Position numbers and translations under genes: made by a program. A stretch of DNA of 64,000 nt, from the IMG/VR virus record IMGVR_UViG_3300010367_000012, positions 1-64,000 of that record; one strand, written 5' to 3'. The notes beneath the pieces were generated by a model. The model did no database searches. It was not told the origin of the DNA and worked only from the letters and a program-made list of their open reading frames with translations. Below, piece by piece: positions 41,044-47,658 of this stretch; positions within the stretch are counted from its first letter, which is position 1, and each line of letters begins with the position of its first letter. Source of the stretch: a virus.

Positions 41044-41557
41044 TGAGATTAGCCTTCCATTCTTCGATTTCTTCGAGATGGTCTCTTGTAATACCTGTTT
41101 GAGGGGAAATTATGCGGATTCCACTGTGTGGAGCGCAGTTTTCCTCAATCCAGTCTCTGTCTTTGCGTCCAACTTCGTCATCTAGCCACAAAAATGGGAT
41201 TCCAGGACGATTTTCGTTCATCCATTCGGCCACACGCTTGGTTTTCCAGTACAAACCTTCCTTATTCCAGTGATCTCTGTCAATCCAGTCGATAACTGGG
41301 AGCTTAGGAAGACCAATATGGCAGCCAACCCATTCATCTGCTTCGAATTCCCATGTAGTTGCCCAGATAAGTTCCCCGCCAAGTGCCAGCAGATCAGGCC
41401 CGTGAGTGGGGTTCAGCCACAATCTGAAGCCCTTTGTGCTGGGGGAGCTAGCTGGGAACGCTCTATGGGTTTCGTAGCCTTCTGGACGCCTTGTAGCCTT
41501 TGCCGCGTAGGGGTTCAAGGGTCCGTCAACGTCCAGAAGGATAGCGAATTCATTCAT
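41033..41557 (-). CDS. HAD-like hydrolase, RNA-repair-associated type
   Basis: 174 residues. HAD motif I LLDVDGPLNP (D9, D11), motif II-like WATTWE, motif III lysine region and a late LDDE. This resembles the HAD domain found in Swiss-army-knife RNA repair proteins, which is consistent with the two RNA ligases here. Acts likely as a phosphatase; substrate not shown. Confidence 0.75.
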   Translation of the reverse strand: MNEFAILLDVDGPLNPYAAKATRRPEGYETHRAFPASSPSTKGFRLWLNPTHGPDLLALGGELIWATTWEFEADEWVGCHIGLPKLPVIDWIDRDHWNKEGLYWKTKRVAEWMNENRPGIPFLWLDDEVGRKDRDWIEENCAPHSGIRIISPQTGITRDHLEEIEEWKANLNGR

Positions 41558-41967
41558 TAAAACTTACCTCCGTATTTCAGTCTGTCCTCATTGCACCAGG
41601 AATGCAGTGCCAGGAGCTTACCCTTGTGGATAATCTTGGATACATACTGGTTCTTCTTGTGAAATTGAGTAATTTCCGTTGAACAGTAACGGCAGTGATA
41701 ACCATGAGGTATGACCATCTCCCGCTTAAGCTGTTCTTGCCAGTTCGAAGGGTAGACTATGTCTCCCTTCAGGTTGTTGCATTGCTTATGTGTTAACTGA
41801 ATATTGTCTCGACCATTTCCCCCGCCTGCTGCACGGGGGATAATATGGTCACGAGACGCATCGTCAAGTTCTACATACTCTCCACACAAGGCACAGATAC
41901 CCTTGAAGTCTGCATGTATCCGCGCCAATGGTTTAGAGTAGTAGGAACTTTGATTCCTACGACTCAT
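41557..41967 (-). CDS. HNH endonuclease with second zinc ribbon
   Basis: 136 residues. HNH core: CALCGEY, DHIIPRAAGGGNGRDN, LTHKQCNNLKGD. A second part has CRYC and a final HSWCNED, likely another zinc site. One base overlap with the HAD gene. May be a homing-type or packaging nuclease. Confidence 0.85.
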   Translation of the reverse strand: MSRRNQSSYYSKPLARIHADFKGICALCGEYVELDDASRDHIIPRAAGGGNGRDNIQLTHKQCNNLKGDIVYPSNWQEQLKREMVIPHGYHCRYCSTEITQFHKKNQYVSKIIHKGKLLALHSWCNEDRLKYGGKF

Positions 41968-41969
41968 CT

Positions 41970-42131
41970 CTAACCCTTTCTTTTAACTTCTTCCAGGAAT
42001 TGCTCGAATGAATGATCGAAGAGATATCTTCTCATTTCAGACCAGCACTTCAACTCAAGTTTGTGTTCTTTAGGGTGTCCTGGTACCATACAAGGTCCAG
42101 ACTTACCGATGTCCATCTTCTTAAAGTCCAT
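41970..42131 (-). CDS. Small protein with Cys/His cluster
   Basis: 53 residues from ATG 42131; the longer frame to 42242 crosses the divergent promoter region. GPCMVPGHPKEHKLELKCW might bind zinc. First gene of the - strand operon. Moderate support. Confidence 0.55.
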   Translation of the reverse strand: MDFKKMDIGKSGPCMVPGHPKEHKLELKCWSEMRRYLFDHSFEQFLEEVKRKG

Positions 42132-42213
42132 GATGTAGAACTTTCTTACTAGTAGTACCCCCACCAATCCCCATGTCTTTACTCTAGCAGTTCTGGTTAC
42201 AGAGCACAAGGAC

Positions 42214-42243
42214 TTGACAAGTACCACGCCATCCCTGTACACT
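42214..42243 (+). promoter_or_regulatory. Promoter for the RHH-regulator unit
   Basis: TTGACA (42214-42219), 18 bases, TACACT (42238-42243). Downstream the leader holds two copies of TACTTAGTT (about 42258 and 42282) around ATACTT/AAGTAT, a possible operator. Confidence 0.7.
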
Positions 42244-42312
42244 CTTCTTTATAATAAATACTTAGTTCTTATAAGTATGTGTACTTAGTTATTTTCGTTA
42301 GGAGATGAATGT

Positions 42313-42483
42313 ATGACTAATAGTGAAGCTATGGTTTCTCGTAGTCTTAGATTACGTAAAGATACTCTTCAAGTTCTTCATAGAGAAGCTGAAAAGAAGA
42401 ATCTAGGGATTACTGTTTACATCAGAACTGTTCTTGAATCTCTTGTTGAGAATCTTTCTAATGAGAACCAGGAGAACAACTAA
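42313..42483 (+). CDS. Ribbon-helix-helix (CopG/Arc-like) regulator
   Basis: 56 residues, AGGAG before the ATG. RSLRLRKDTLQVLHREAEKK followed by ITVYIRTVLESLVENL has the beta strand and two helices of an RHH dimer. It probably represses its own promoter at the TACTTAGTT repeats. The stop overlaps the next gene. Confidence 0.8.
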   Translation: MTNSEAMVSRSLRLRKDTLQVLHREAEKKNLGITVYIRTVLESLVENLSNENQENN

Positions 42484-42686
42484 TGATTGAAGATCACCTG
42501 GAACTCTATGAAATGATTAGAGAGGCGCTGGAAAAGAAGTTCCCCTCTGAAACCCCTGAATTGGCATTGACCTTTGATAGAGTGGCAGAAGTGGCTACTC
42601 TTGGTGCTCTGGAATATGTAAATGAACTTGAAGAGGCTGTTGCTAATCTTCGTGGAACGATTAAGCGTATGACCAAGGAGCACTAA
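42483..42686 (+). CDS. Small helical protein
   Basis: 67 residues, start coupled to the RHH stop (TAATG). Acidic coiled-coil-like helices. Could partner the RHH regulator; no family recognised. Confidence 0.65.
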   Translation: MIEDHLELYEMIREALEKKFPSETPELALTFDRVAEVATLGALEYVNELEEAVANLRGTIKRMTKEH

Positions 42687-42690
42687 GACC

Positions 42691-42912
42691 TTGACACAAC
42701 CAGAAGAACTTGCTAGATTCCTGGCATACGCAGTCAAGCATCTTGGTGGATCACTGAAGATCTCCAAGAAAGAGCTTGACAACATGCTCCCTACTCGGTT
42801 AGTATGGGATGCAACTTCCGAGGAAGAGTTTGTTACTGTGGCAACGATAAGCAACGACGTTATCATGCTTACAGTAGAGCCGTCCACAGTAGTTGCCACC
42901 CCTACAGATTAG
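42691..42912 (+). CDS. Small hypothetical protein
   Basis: 73 residues from TTG 42691. Mixed alpha/beta. Its 3' end carries the -35 of the tRNA promoter. No family recognised. Confidence 0.6.
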   Translation: MTQPEELARFLAYAVKHLGGSLKISKKELDNMLPTRLVWDATSEEEFVTVATISNDVIMLTVEPSTVVATPTD

Positions 42913-42921
42913 TGTTATACT
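42893..42921 (+). promoter_or_regulatory. Promoter for the tRNA array
   Basis: TTGCCA (42893-42898), 17 bases, TATACT (42916-42921), then a long hairpin CCCTAAGAGG/CCTCTTAGGG (42943-42972) just upstream of the first tRNA. Confidence 0.75.
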
Positions 42922-42976
42922 GATCAAGCCTCCTTTCGAAAGCCCTAAGAGGTAGGTTCGTCCCTCTTAGGGTCCT

Positions 42977-43048
42977 CGGGTACGAGGAAGATGGTAATCC
43001 GCCTGTTTTGGGAACAGGATAAACGGGGTTCGATTCCCCGGTACCCGA
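42977..43048 (+). tRNA. tRNA-Pro(UGG)
   Basis: Acceptor CGGGTAC/GTACCCG, anticodon arm CCTGT-TTTGGGA-ACAGG, T-arm with TTCGATT. No CCA is encoded, as for all tRNAs here. Confidence 0.9.
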
Positions 43049-43050
43049 CT

Positions 43051-43099
43051 AGTCAGCTTGAACTGTAAGGATGTAAATCCGAATCAGCGCCTGCTGACT
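43051..43099 (+). ncRNA. Small structured RNA candidate
   Basis: AGTCAGC (43051-43057) pairs with GCTGACT (43093-43099), with an inner GGA/TCC hairpin, between two tRNAs. May be a processing or degenerate tRNA relic. Confidence 0.35.
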
Positions 43100-43106
43100 T
43101 TAAACT

Positions 43107-43172
43107 TGAGTAAACACACATATGAAAACACCCTCAACAAATACTAATGGTGCTCATCATATCGTTTTACTC
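43107..43172 (+). other. Long-range stem between tRNA genes
   Basis: TGAGTAAA near 43107 can pair with TTTTACTCA near 43165, enclosing about 50 A-rich bases. Confidence 0.3.
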
Positions 43173-43183
43173 ATTTCTGTAAT

Positions 43184-43255
43184 GGCCCTTTAGCTCAATT
43201 GGCAGAGCATCCGGTTGAAGCCCGGAGTATATCGGTTCGAGTCCGGTGGGGGCCA
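43184..43255 (+). tRNA. tRNA-Phe(GAA)
   Basis: Acceptor GGCCCTT/GGGGGCC (two G-U), anticodon arm TCCGG-TTGAAGC-CCGGA, T-arm TTCGAGT. Confidence 0.9.
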
Positions 43256-43331
43256 CTCACCCGTAAACCTTTATCTGATCAATTCTGGTGTTGGGTCTGC
43301 GCACAAAGACCAGGGTGAACGATTTCTTTAT

Positions 43332-43403
43332 GGCTTAGTAGCTCAGTGGAAGAGCGGCCGTCTCATACGCGGCTTGTCGGGAGTTCGATTCTCTCCTAAG
43401 CCA
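43332..43403 (+). tRNA. tRNA-Met or -Ile2 (CAU)
   Basis: Acceptor GGCTTAG/CTAAGCC, anticodon arm GCCGT-CTCATAC-GCGGC. Sequence alone cannot separate elongator Met from lysidine-modified Ile. Confidence 0.9.
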
Positions 43404-43404
43404 C

Positions 43405-43477
43405 TGCACGGATAGAGAAACGGTGTCTCACGAGCCTCATAAGCTCGCAAGTAGAGGGTTCGACTCCCTCCTGTGCC
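43405..43477 (+). tRNA. tRNA-Met-like (CAU), mismatched end
   Basis: GCACGG/CTGTGC acceptor with the first pair T1/C72 unpaired, D-arm GAGA/TCTC, anticodon arm CGAGC-CTCATAA-GCTCG, T-arm GAGGG/CCCTC. The unpaired 1-72 recalls initiators, but the three G-C pairs of initiator anticodon stems are missing. Confidence 0.75.
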
Positions 43478-43485
43478 CCCACTTC

Positions 43486-43514
43486 TTTACATGCCCTATC
43501 TTATGTAGTACACT
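43486..43514 (+). promoter_or_regulatory. Promoter inside the array
   Basis: TTTACA (43486-43491), 17 bases, TACACT (43509-43514), upstream of the 43541 gene. Confidence 0.7.
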
Positions 43515-43540
43515 CCAGTTATCAACGACTAGGAGGAACT

Positions 43541-43894
43541 GTGGGAGATAGGGCAAACGTTTATATTCATGAGAATGGTCGTCCGGGCGTATACCTGTAC
43601 ACGCACTGGGATGGTACGTATTTACCCCGTCTGATTAAGGACGCGTTACAGACGGATCGTGCACAAAACCGCTTGACTGATTCTGCGTATTTGACAAGAA
43701 TCCTGTTCGAAGAGATGATTAAGAACACTCTCGGGGAAGAGACAGGATATGGAATCTCAGCGGAAGTACAGGACGGTTCCGACCGTATCGTAGATATAGA
43801 CACATACAACTGCATAATAACTTTAAAGGGCTATCCTTATGACTGGGATGGCGTGCCAATCGATCCTTATGCCTATGAGGATGAGATCTGGTAA
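43541..43894 (+). CDS. Hypothetical phage protein
   Basis: 117 residues from GTG 43541 after AGGAGG. MGDRANVYIHENGRPGVYLYTHWDG is a pattern seen in small conserved phage proteins of unknown role. Soluble, acidic. Lies within the tRNA array with its own promoter. Confidence 0.8.
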   Translation: MGDRANVYIHENGRPGVYLYTHWDGTYLPRLIKDALQTDRAQNRLTDSAYLTRILFEEMIKNTLGEETGYGISAEVQDGSDRIVDIDTYNCIITLKGYPYDWDGVPIDPYAYEDEIW

Positions 43895-43931
43895 GTTAGG
43901 GGTCCTGAGCATGACGAGAAACTGCTCCCAA

Positions 43932-44004
43932 TCGGTATTAGTGTTTAACGGCAGCACATCAGTCTTCCAAACTGAGAGAGGGAGTTCGAATCTCCTATAC
44001 CGGA
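43932..44004 (+). tRNA. tRNA-Gly(UCC)
   Basis: Acceptor TCGGTAT/ATACCGG (U-G first pair), anticodon arm TCAGT-CTTCCAA-ACTGA. Confidence 0.85.
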
Positions 44005-44008
44005 CCAT

Positions 44009-44079
44009 TCCCCATTCGTATAATGGCAATACATGCGCCTCTGGAGCGTAGAATCGAAGTTCGAATCTTTGATGGGGAG
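44009..44079 (+). tRNA. tRNA-Gln(CUG)
   Basis: Acceptor TCCCCAT/ATGGGGA, anticodon arm TGCGC-CTCTGGA-GCGTA. Confidence 0.85.
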
Positions 44080-44082
44080 CCA

Positions 44083-44207
44083 CACGTACAGAAACTGGAA
44101 GAATAACGGATCTGGAACGCACATAATAACCATGGTAAAGGTGCGGAAAGGTGAAGGGAAGCAACTGGGAAGTTCGTATCCGCTTGTAAACGGCTCTGCG
44201 GCACGTG
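44083..44207 (+). ncRNA. Possible structured RNA between Gln tRNAs
   Basis: CACGT near 44084 and ACGTG near 44203 bracket GCGGA/TCCGC (about 44141-44182) and ACCATGGT. No gene or tRNA fits this 130-bp spacer. Confidence 0.3.
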
Positions 44208-44213
44208 AGACCA

Positions 44214-44284
44214 TGGGGATTCGTCTAATGGCAGGACGGGGGTTTTTGGTGCCCTCTGTGGAGGTTCGAATCCTTCATCCCCAG
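44214..44284 (+). tRNA. tRNA-Gln(UUG)
   Basis: Acceptor TGGGGAT/ATCCCCA, D-arm GTC/GAC, anticodon arm GGGGT-TTTTGGT-GCCCT. Confidence 0.8.
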
Positions 44285-44351
44285 CAAGATGCTATATTAA
44301 CTTGGCCAGTGTTGTAATAGGCTGTGTCCTGCCTTAAAGGACACCCCCACT

Positions 44352-44425
44352 GCCCCGTGGGACTGCTGGAGTGGTCACAGGCTTGTCACGCCTGTATCAG
44401 GCGGGTTCGATTCCCGTACGGGGCG
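44352..44425 (+). tRNA. tRNA-Asp(GUC)
   Basis: Acceptor GCCCCGT/ACGGGGC, anticodon arm CAGGC-TTGTCAC-GCCTG, discriminator G. Confidence 0.9.
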
Positions 44426-44429
44426 CTTT

Positions 44430-44500
44430 GCTCCTATTGTGTAATGGAAGCACGCTACCCTCTCAAGGTAGGGGTCGGAGTTCAATTCTCCGTAGGAGTA
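44430..44500 (+). tRNA. tRNA-Glu(CUC)
   Basis: Acceptor GCTCCTA/TAGGAGT with G1-U72, anticodon arm CTACC-CTCTCAA-GGTAG. Confidence 0.85.
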
Positions 44501-44504
44501 CAAT

Positions 44505-44632
44505 CGGCATCCTTGTAGGTTCCAAAGATAGGACCATGCCCCTGTCGGGGGTTCGAGTGGATATCGCTAGCGGAAATTGGAATACGCTGCCTACAATAGA
44601 TTTCAAAGTAAGTGACGTCATAGGATGCCTGA
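44505..44632 (+). ncRNA. Structured RNA of unknown class
   Basis: GGCATCC plus TTGTAGG (44505-44519) pair with CCTACAA and GGATGCC on the 3' side, 15 bp in two perfect helices; a 25-base bulge holding TGACGTCA lies on the 3' strand only. Inside are TTCCAA/TTGGAA and CCCC/GGGG helices. It does not fold as a tRNA or as the Y RNAs. Confidence 0.5.
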
Positions 44633-44669
44633 CAGTCACATAAGCCTAGGGGTCGCTCCTCTAGGTTCT

Positions 44670-44741
44670 GCTCCCATCGTATATTGGTTAGTATCGCGGT
44701 TTTTCACACCGCAGGACGGGGTTCAATTCCCCGTGGGAGTA
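44670..44741 (+). tRNA. tRNA-Glu(UUC)
   Basis: Acceptor GCTCCCA/TGGGAGT with G1-U72, anticodon arm GCGGT-TTTTCAC-ACCGC. Confidence 0.9.
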
Positions 44742-44913
44742 CGTTTGGAACCAGTCATAGCTTACGCCCCACGTATACTCAAACAGACTGGATAGGGTAT
44801 ACCAGCATAGAAGAGGCGCAGACAAGGGAAGGGCCTCCAGGTGGGAGAACCGCTATTCTTTGGCAAGAATAGTAGGCACAAGGGATGAGACCACCAGCCA
44901 CAGTACTACTTAC
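44742..44913 (+). other. Hairpin-rich spacer
   Basis: CCAGTC/GACTGG, GGTATACC and a perfect CTATTCTT-TGGC-AAGAATAG (about 44852-44871) with no gene. Possibly a terminator or processed RNA at the end of the first tRNA run. Confidence 0.35.
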
Positions 44914-44978
44914 CTTTCTAGAAATGCTATACAATAGAAGAGCTATAGCGATCACTTAGTGATTCTTTCTAGAAAGGT
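44914..44978 (+). promoter_or_regulatory. Promoter with paired palindromic operators
   Basis: CTTTCTAGAAA occurs at 44914-44924 and again, as a perfect CTTTCTAGAAAG, at 44967-44978. Between them lies a -10-like TATACA (44928-44933). Two operator copies about 53 bp apart suggest repression by a dimeric protein with looping. Confidence 0.55.
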
Positions 44979-44986
44979 TTAATAAT

Positions 44987-45298
44987 ATGGCTTTTGGTGC
45001 TAATACCGTAGTTAGAGTAAACGCTCTAACTGTAGGACAGCAGGTTGTAGCCGCCGTTGCAGCAGATGGACATGCATATGTGTATCCAACCCCTACAACA
45101 GGTGGTGCTACATACCCAACTGTTCGTAAGTTGATCCCAGCAGACGTTCCCGCAGGAACTGATAGTGCTGGAAACCCTGTAACTAGTGCAGCAGTTCTTT
45201 GGACAGTACAGTTGAGTGGAAGTGCTTTCTCTCTTCCTATCGATTTTACTCTTAACGCAATTACTGACTACGTTATTGTTACAACTGGTTCAGCGTAA
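44987..45298 (+). CDS. Small beta-rich protein
   Basis: 103 residues, Ala/Val/Thr-rich, few charges; likely a beta-sandwich. Starts after the double-operator promoter with AAAGG upstream. Possibly a virion decoration or exported protein; similar in style to 45320 and 4312. Confidence 0.7.
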   Translation: MAFGANTVVRVNALTVGQQVVAAVAADGHAYVYPTPTTGGATYPTVRKLIPADVPAGTDSAGNPVTSAAVLWTVQLSGSAFSLPIDFTLNAITDYVIVTTGSA

Positions 45299-45319
45299 GA
45301 TTCTTAGAGAAAGAGTTAT

Positions 45320-45715
45320 ATGGCTACATATACTAAAAAGGCTATCGATCTAGCAATAGGCGATTACCTTGTACATATTCCTGCAAGTGTGGATAATTCT
45401 GAAGTGACTAAGGTTGCTCCATATCCACAGGTCACAGGTATTAGCTATGGTGGATTTTCAGACGGACAACTTGGTGTTAACTACGGTCTTGATGGCGGAC
45501 ACATTGACTTCAATATGTTAGCTAGTATCACGATTACAGTATCCAATATGGCTTCGGATGACGGAAAAACCATTGTTACTTTACCTGCGGACAGACTTGT
45601 AGCAGGAAATCAGATTAATGGCGTTGCTATTACTGATGTAAAGATTGTGGCTACAACCTCAGACTCTGTACAACATCAATATGCACTTACTGATGTTGTT
45701 CAAGTAGCACAGTAA
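45320..45715 (+). CDS. Small beta-rich protein
   Basis: 131 residues, beta strands with Val/Thr/Ile and few charges. AAAGAG precedes the ATG. Same operon as 44987. No family recognised. Confidence 0.7.
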   Translation: MATYTKKAIDLAIGDYLVHIPASVDNSEVTKVAPYPQVTGISYGGFSDGQLGVNYGLDGGHIDFNMLASITITVSNMASDDGKTIVTLPADRLVAGNQINGVAITDVKIVATTSDSVQHQYALTDVVQVAQ

Positions 45716-45721
45716 GATTTA

Positions 45722-45766
45722 GAGTGGGCTATGGGTAAGAAATTCATAGCCCACTCATAACTTTAT
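45722..45766 (+). terminator. Intrinsic terminator
   Basis: GAGTGGGCTATG (45722-45733) pairs perfectly with CATAGCCCACTC (45745-45756), followed by ATAACTTTAT. Confidence 0.8.
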
Positions 45767-45819
45767 ATTTGTTGATACCATGTGAGAGTACTAGCCCTAC
45801 TCTTGTATTGGATAATAAA

Positions 45820-46632
45820 TTGGCTACCTATTACCGTAGTATTTCTGAGTCTGCATCTGAAACTAATGGCGGAAGACTGGGACGTCATGTAAAGCATGAT
45901 TCCCGCTCTCTTGACTACAAGTTTGATGGTTCAGGTATTGCTACTGCTTCAATTCGTCATACTCGTTATATTCCTGTACTAGATCAGGGTGACTTAGGTT
46001 CTTGTACAGGAAATGCGGCTACTGGTAACCTTGGTACTGGAGCCTTCTACGCCACTATCCCATCTAGCCTAACGCTAGACGAGACTGAGGCTGTAAAGCT
46101 CTACAGCGCTGCTACAGCGCTTGACAGCTACCAGGGTACGTATCCTCCCACCGATACTGGTTCAGACGGTCTGAGCGTCGCTAAGGCGGCACAGAAGGCT
46201 GGTCTGATCTCTGGTTACCAGCACATCACTTCTTTGGCTGATGCTATCGCTGCTCTACAGCTAGGTCCGATCATCACTGGAGTCAACTGGTACAGCTCAT
46301 TTGACAATCCCAGCAAGACAGGTAAGGTGTCTATCACCAAGTCTGCTTATGTCCGTGGAGGGCATGAGTTCGTTCTTGATGAGGTTGATGCGACAAATAA
46401 GCTTATCGGTGCAACTAACTCCTGGGGAGAGTCTTGGGGTCTTAAGGGACGCTTCTACTTCTCCTTCGCAGATTATGAGCGCTTGCTAGCTGAGCAAGGA
46501 GATGCTACAGTGTTCGTAAAGCTAGTAACTCCAGAGCCAACCCCAACACCTACTCCGGTAAGTGTTGATCCTGATACTCTTGCTGCCTACCAGTCCCTAA
46601 AGGCTTGGGCAATCAAGAACAACGTTCAGTAG
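45820..46632 (+). CDS. Papain-like (C1-type) cysteine peptidase
   Basis: About 270 residues. Papain-family residues are clear: VLDQGDLGSCTGNA with Gln and catalytic Cys (C62 in this numbering), GGHEFVLDEV with His, and ATNSWGESWG with Asn. A Thr-Pro-rich linker (EPTPTPTPV) and a helical tail follow. Start is uncertain: TTG 45820 gives a compact product, TTG 45769 extends it, neither has a good ribosome site. No signal peptide, so it may act inside the host or on the virion. Confidence 0.8.
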   Translation: MATYYRSISESASETNGGRLGRHVKHDSRSLDYKFDGSGIATASIRHTRYIPVLDQGDLGSCTGNAATGNLGTGAFYATIPSSLTLDETEAVKLYSAATALDSYQGTYPPTDTGSDGLSVAKAAQKAGLISGYQHITSLADAIAALQLGPIITGVNWYSSFDNPSKTGKVSITKSAYVRGGHEFVLDEVDATNKLIGATNSWGESWGLKGRFYFSFADYERLLAEQGDATVFVKLVTPEPTPTPTPVSVDPDTLAAYQSLKAWAIKNNVQ

Positions 46633-46634
46633 AC

Positions 46635-46663
46635 TTGACGCCTGCCATTGGGCATAGTACAAT
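46635..46663 (+). promoter_or_regulatory. Promoter for second tRNA run
   Basis: TTGACG (46635-46640), 17 bases, TACAAT (46658-46663), eight bases before the tRNA-Thr gene. Confidence 0.85.
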
Positions 46664-46670
46664 GGCTAAT

Positions 46671-46742
46671 GCCGCTATAGCTTATCTGGCAAAGCACCTG
46701 TCTTGTAAACAGGAGTGCTCGGTTCGAGTCCGGGTAGCGGCT
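46671..46742 (+). tRNA. tRNA-Thr(UGU)
   Basis: Acceptor GCCGCTA/TAGCGGC, anticodon arm CCTGT-CTTGTAA-ACAGG. Confidence 0.9.
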
Positions 46743-46754
46743 CTCCACTTTAAT

Positions 46755-46826
46755 GCCTCTGAAGTTCATTGGTTGAATTTCCCCTTGGTACGGGGAAGGT
46801 ACAGGGTTCAATTCCCTGCTGAGGCT
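46755..46826 (+). tRNA. tRNA-Thr(GGU)
   Basis: Acceptor GCCTCTG/CTGAGGC with a T-T mismatch, anticodon arm TCCCC-TTGGTAC-GGGGA. Confidence 0.85.
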
Positions 46827-46830
46827 CTTC

Positions 46831-46902
46831 GGCGGTGTAGCATAAGGGAAATGCGCCTATCCTGAACCGATAGGAGATCTCAGTGTAACTCTGAGCACCA
46901 AT
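46831..46902 (+). tRNA. Degenerate tRNA-like gene (GAA)
   Basis: D-arm GCAT/ATGC, anticodon arm CTATC-CTGAACC-GATAG, T-arm CTCAG-TGTAACT-CTGAG with a non-standard loop. The acceptor pairs only at GGTG/CACC. It is a pseudogene or a specialised RNA. Confidence 0.5.
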
Positions 46903-46907
46903 GACAT

Positions 46908-46981
46908 GCTCCGGTATCCCAAAGGCAGAGGACATAGTCTCAAAAACTATGCTAGTGTCGGTTCGAGTCCGACTCGGAGTA
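46908..46981 (+). tRNA. tRNA-Leu(CAA), short variable arm
   Basis: Acceptor GCTCCGG/TCGGAGT with G1-U72, anticodon arm ATAGT-CTCAAAA-ACTAT. The variable loop has about six bases, unusual for a Leu tRNA. Confidence 0.75.
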
Positions 46982-46987
46982 CTTTAT

Positions 46988-47060
46988 GGTCCCTTAGCCC
47001 AATGGCAGAGGCAACAGATTTAAACCCTGTTTAGTATCGGTTCGAGTCCGATAGGGACTA
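46988..47060 (+). tRNA. tRNA-Leu(UAA), short variable arm
   Basis: Acceptor GGTCCCT/AGGGACT with G1-U72, anticodon arm ACAGA-TTTAAAC-CCTGT (last pair mismatched); variable loop short. Confidence 0.75.
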
Positions 47061-47073
47061 CTTTACACATCAT

Positions 47074-47154
47074 GCCGGTGTGGCGGAATGGCAGACGCGA
47101 TGGTCTTAGGAACCATTGTCTTCGGGCGTGCAGGTTCGACTCCTGTCACCGGTA
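47074..47154 (+). tRNA. tRNA-Leu(UAG)
   Basis: Acceptor GCCGGTG/CACCGGT with G1-U72, anticodon arm ATGGT-CTTAGGA-ACCAT, normal long variable arm TGTCTTCGGGCGT. Confidence 0.9.
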
Positions 47155-47159
47155 CTCGC

Positions 47160-47188
47160 TTGACATCTACTAGCTTCAGTAGTACGCT
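47160..47188 (+). promoter_or_regulatory. Promoter for the 47213 gene
   Basis: TTGACA (47160-47165), 17 bases, TACGCT (47183-47188). Confidence 0.8.
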
Positions 47189-47212
47189 GTTACTAACGAA
47201 GGGAGCAAGCAG

Positions 47213-47422
47213 ATGGATATTGTTACAGGAATTCTTGCTTTTCTGGGAACGGCTGGTCTTTTCGGTCTGTTCATCTTCTTCATGATCCAGAAGCAAGGCT
47301 GGAGGTTGGCACAGATTGTCGCAGGTGCTATCATGGGCATCCTGCTTGTGTCTAACTTTCCAGGACTTCCAAATGCAGTAAATGACGGACTGACAGGTAT
47401 TGTCAATTCGTTTAAGAAGTAG
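47213..47422 (+). CDS. Small membrane protein
   Basis: 69 residues, GAAGGGAG before the ATG. Two helices (about 4-24 and 33-47) around WRLAQ, then an amphipathic tail. A holin-like topology, but its place in the tRNA array and own promoter suggest another role. Confidence 0.7.
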   Translation: MDIVTGILAFLGTAGLFGLFIFFMIQKQGWRLAQIVAGAIMGILLVSNFPGLPNAVNDGLTGIVNSFKK

Positions 47423-47443
47423 TAAGATGGGCTTCGGCCCTAT

Positions 47444-47514
47444 ATGCCACTGGTGTACCGGAAGCATAACTGGCTCCAACCCAGCGGGACAAGGTTCGAC
47501 TCCTTGGTGGCGTG
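47444..47514 (+). tRNA. tRNA-Trp(CCA)
   Basis: Acceptor ATGCCAC/GTGGCGT (one wobble), anticodon arm CTGG-CTCCAAC-CCAG. Confidence 0.8.
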
Positions 47515-47540
47515 CGTATAATTTGATAAATTAACAAACA

Positions 47541-47563
47541 GCTCTTCTTTGAAGAGCCTTATT
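47541..47563 (+). other. Hairpin before tRNA-Asn
   Basis: GCTCTTC-TTT-GAAGAGC followed by CTTATT; possible terminator or processing site. Confidence 0.5.
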
Positions 47564-47634
47564 CCCCTGTAGCTCAACGGCAGAGCAGTCGACTGTTAAT
47601 CGACCGGTTGTTGGTTCGAATCCAGCCGGGGGAG
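47563..47634 (+). tRNA. tRNA-Asn(GUU)
   Basis: Acceptor TCCCCTG/CGGGGGA, anticodon arm GTCGA-CTGTTAA-TCGAC. Confidence 0.9.
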
Positions 47635-47658
47635 CTTGTGCCGTAAGGCACACGAGCA

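Noticed and set aside
43405-43477. Calling this CAU gene a definite initiator tRNA
   Set aside because: The unpaired first position fits, but the three G-C pairs of the initiator anticodon stem are missing.
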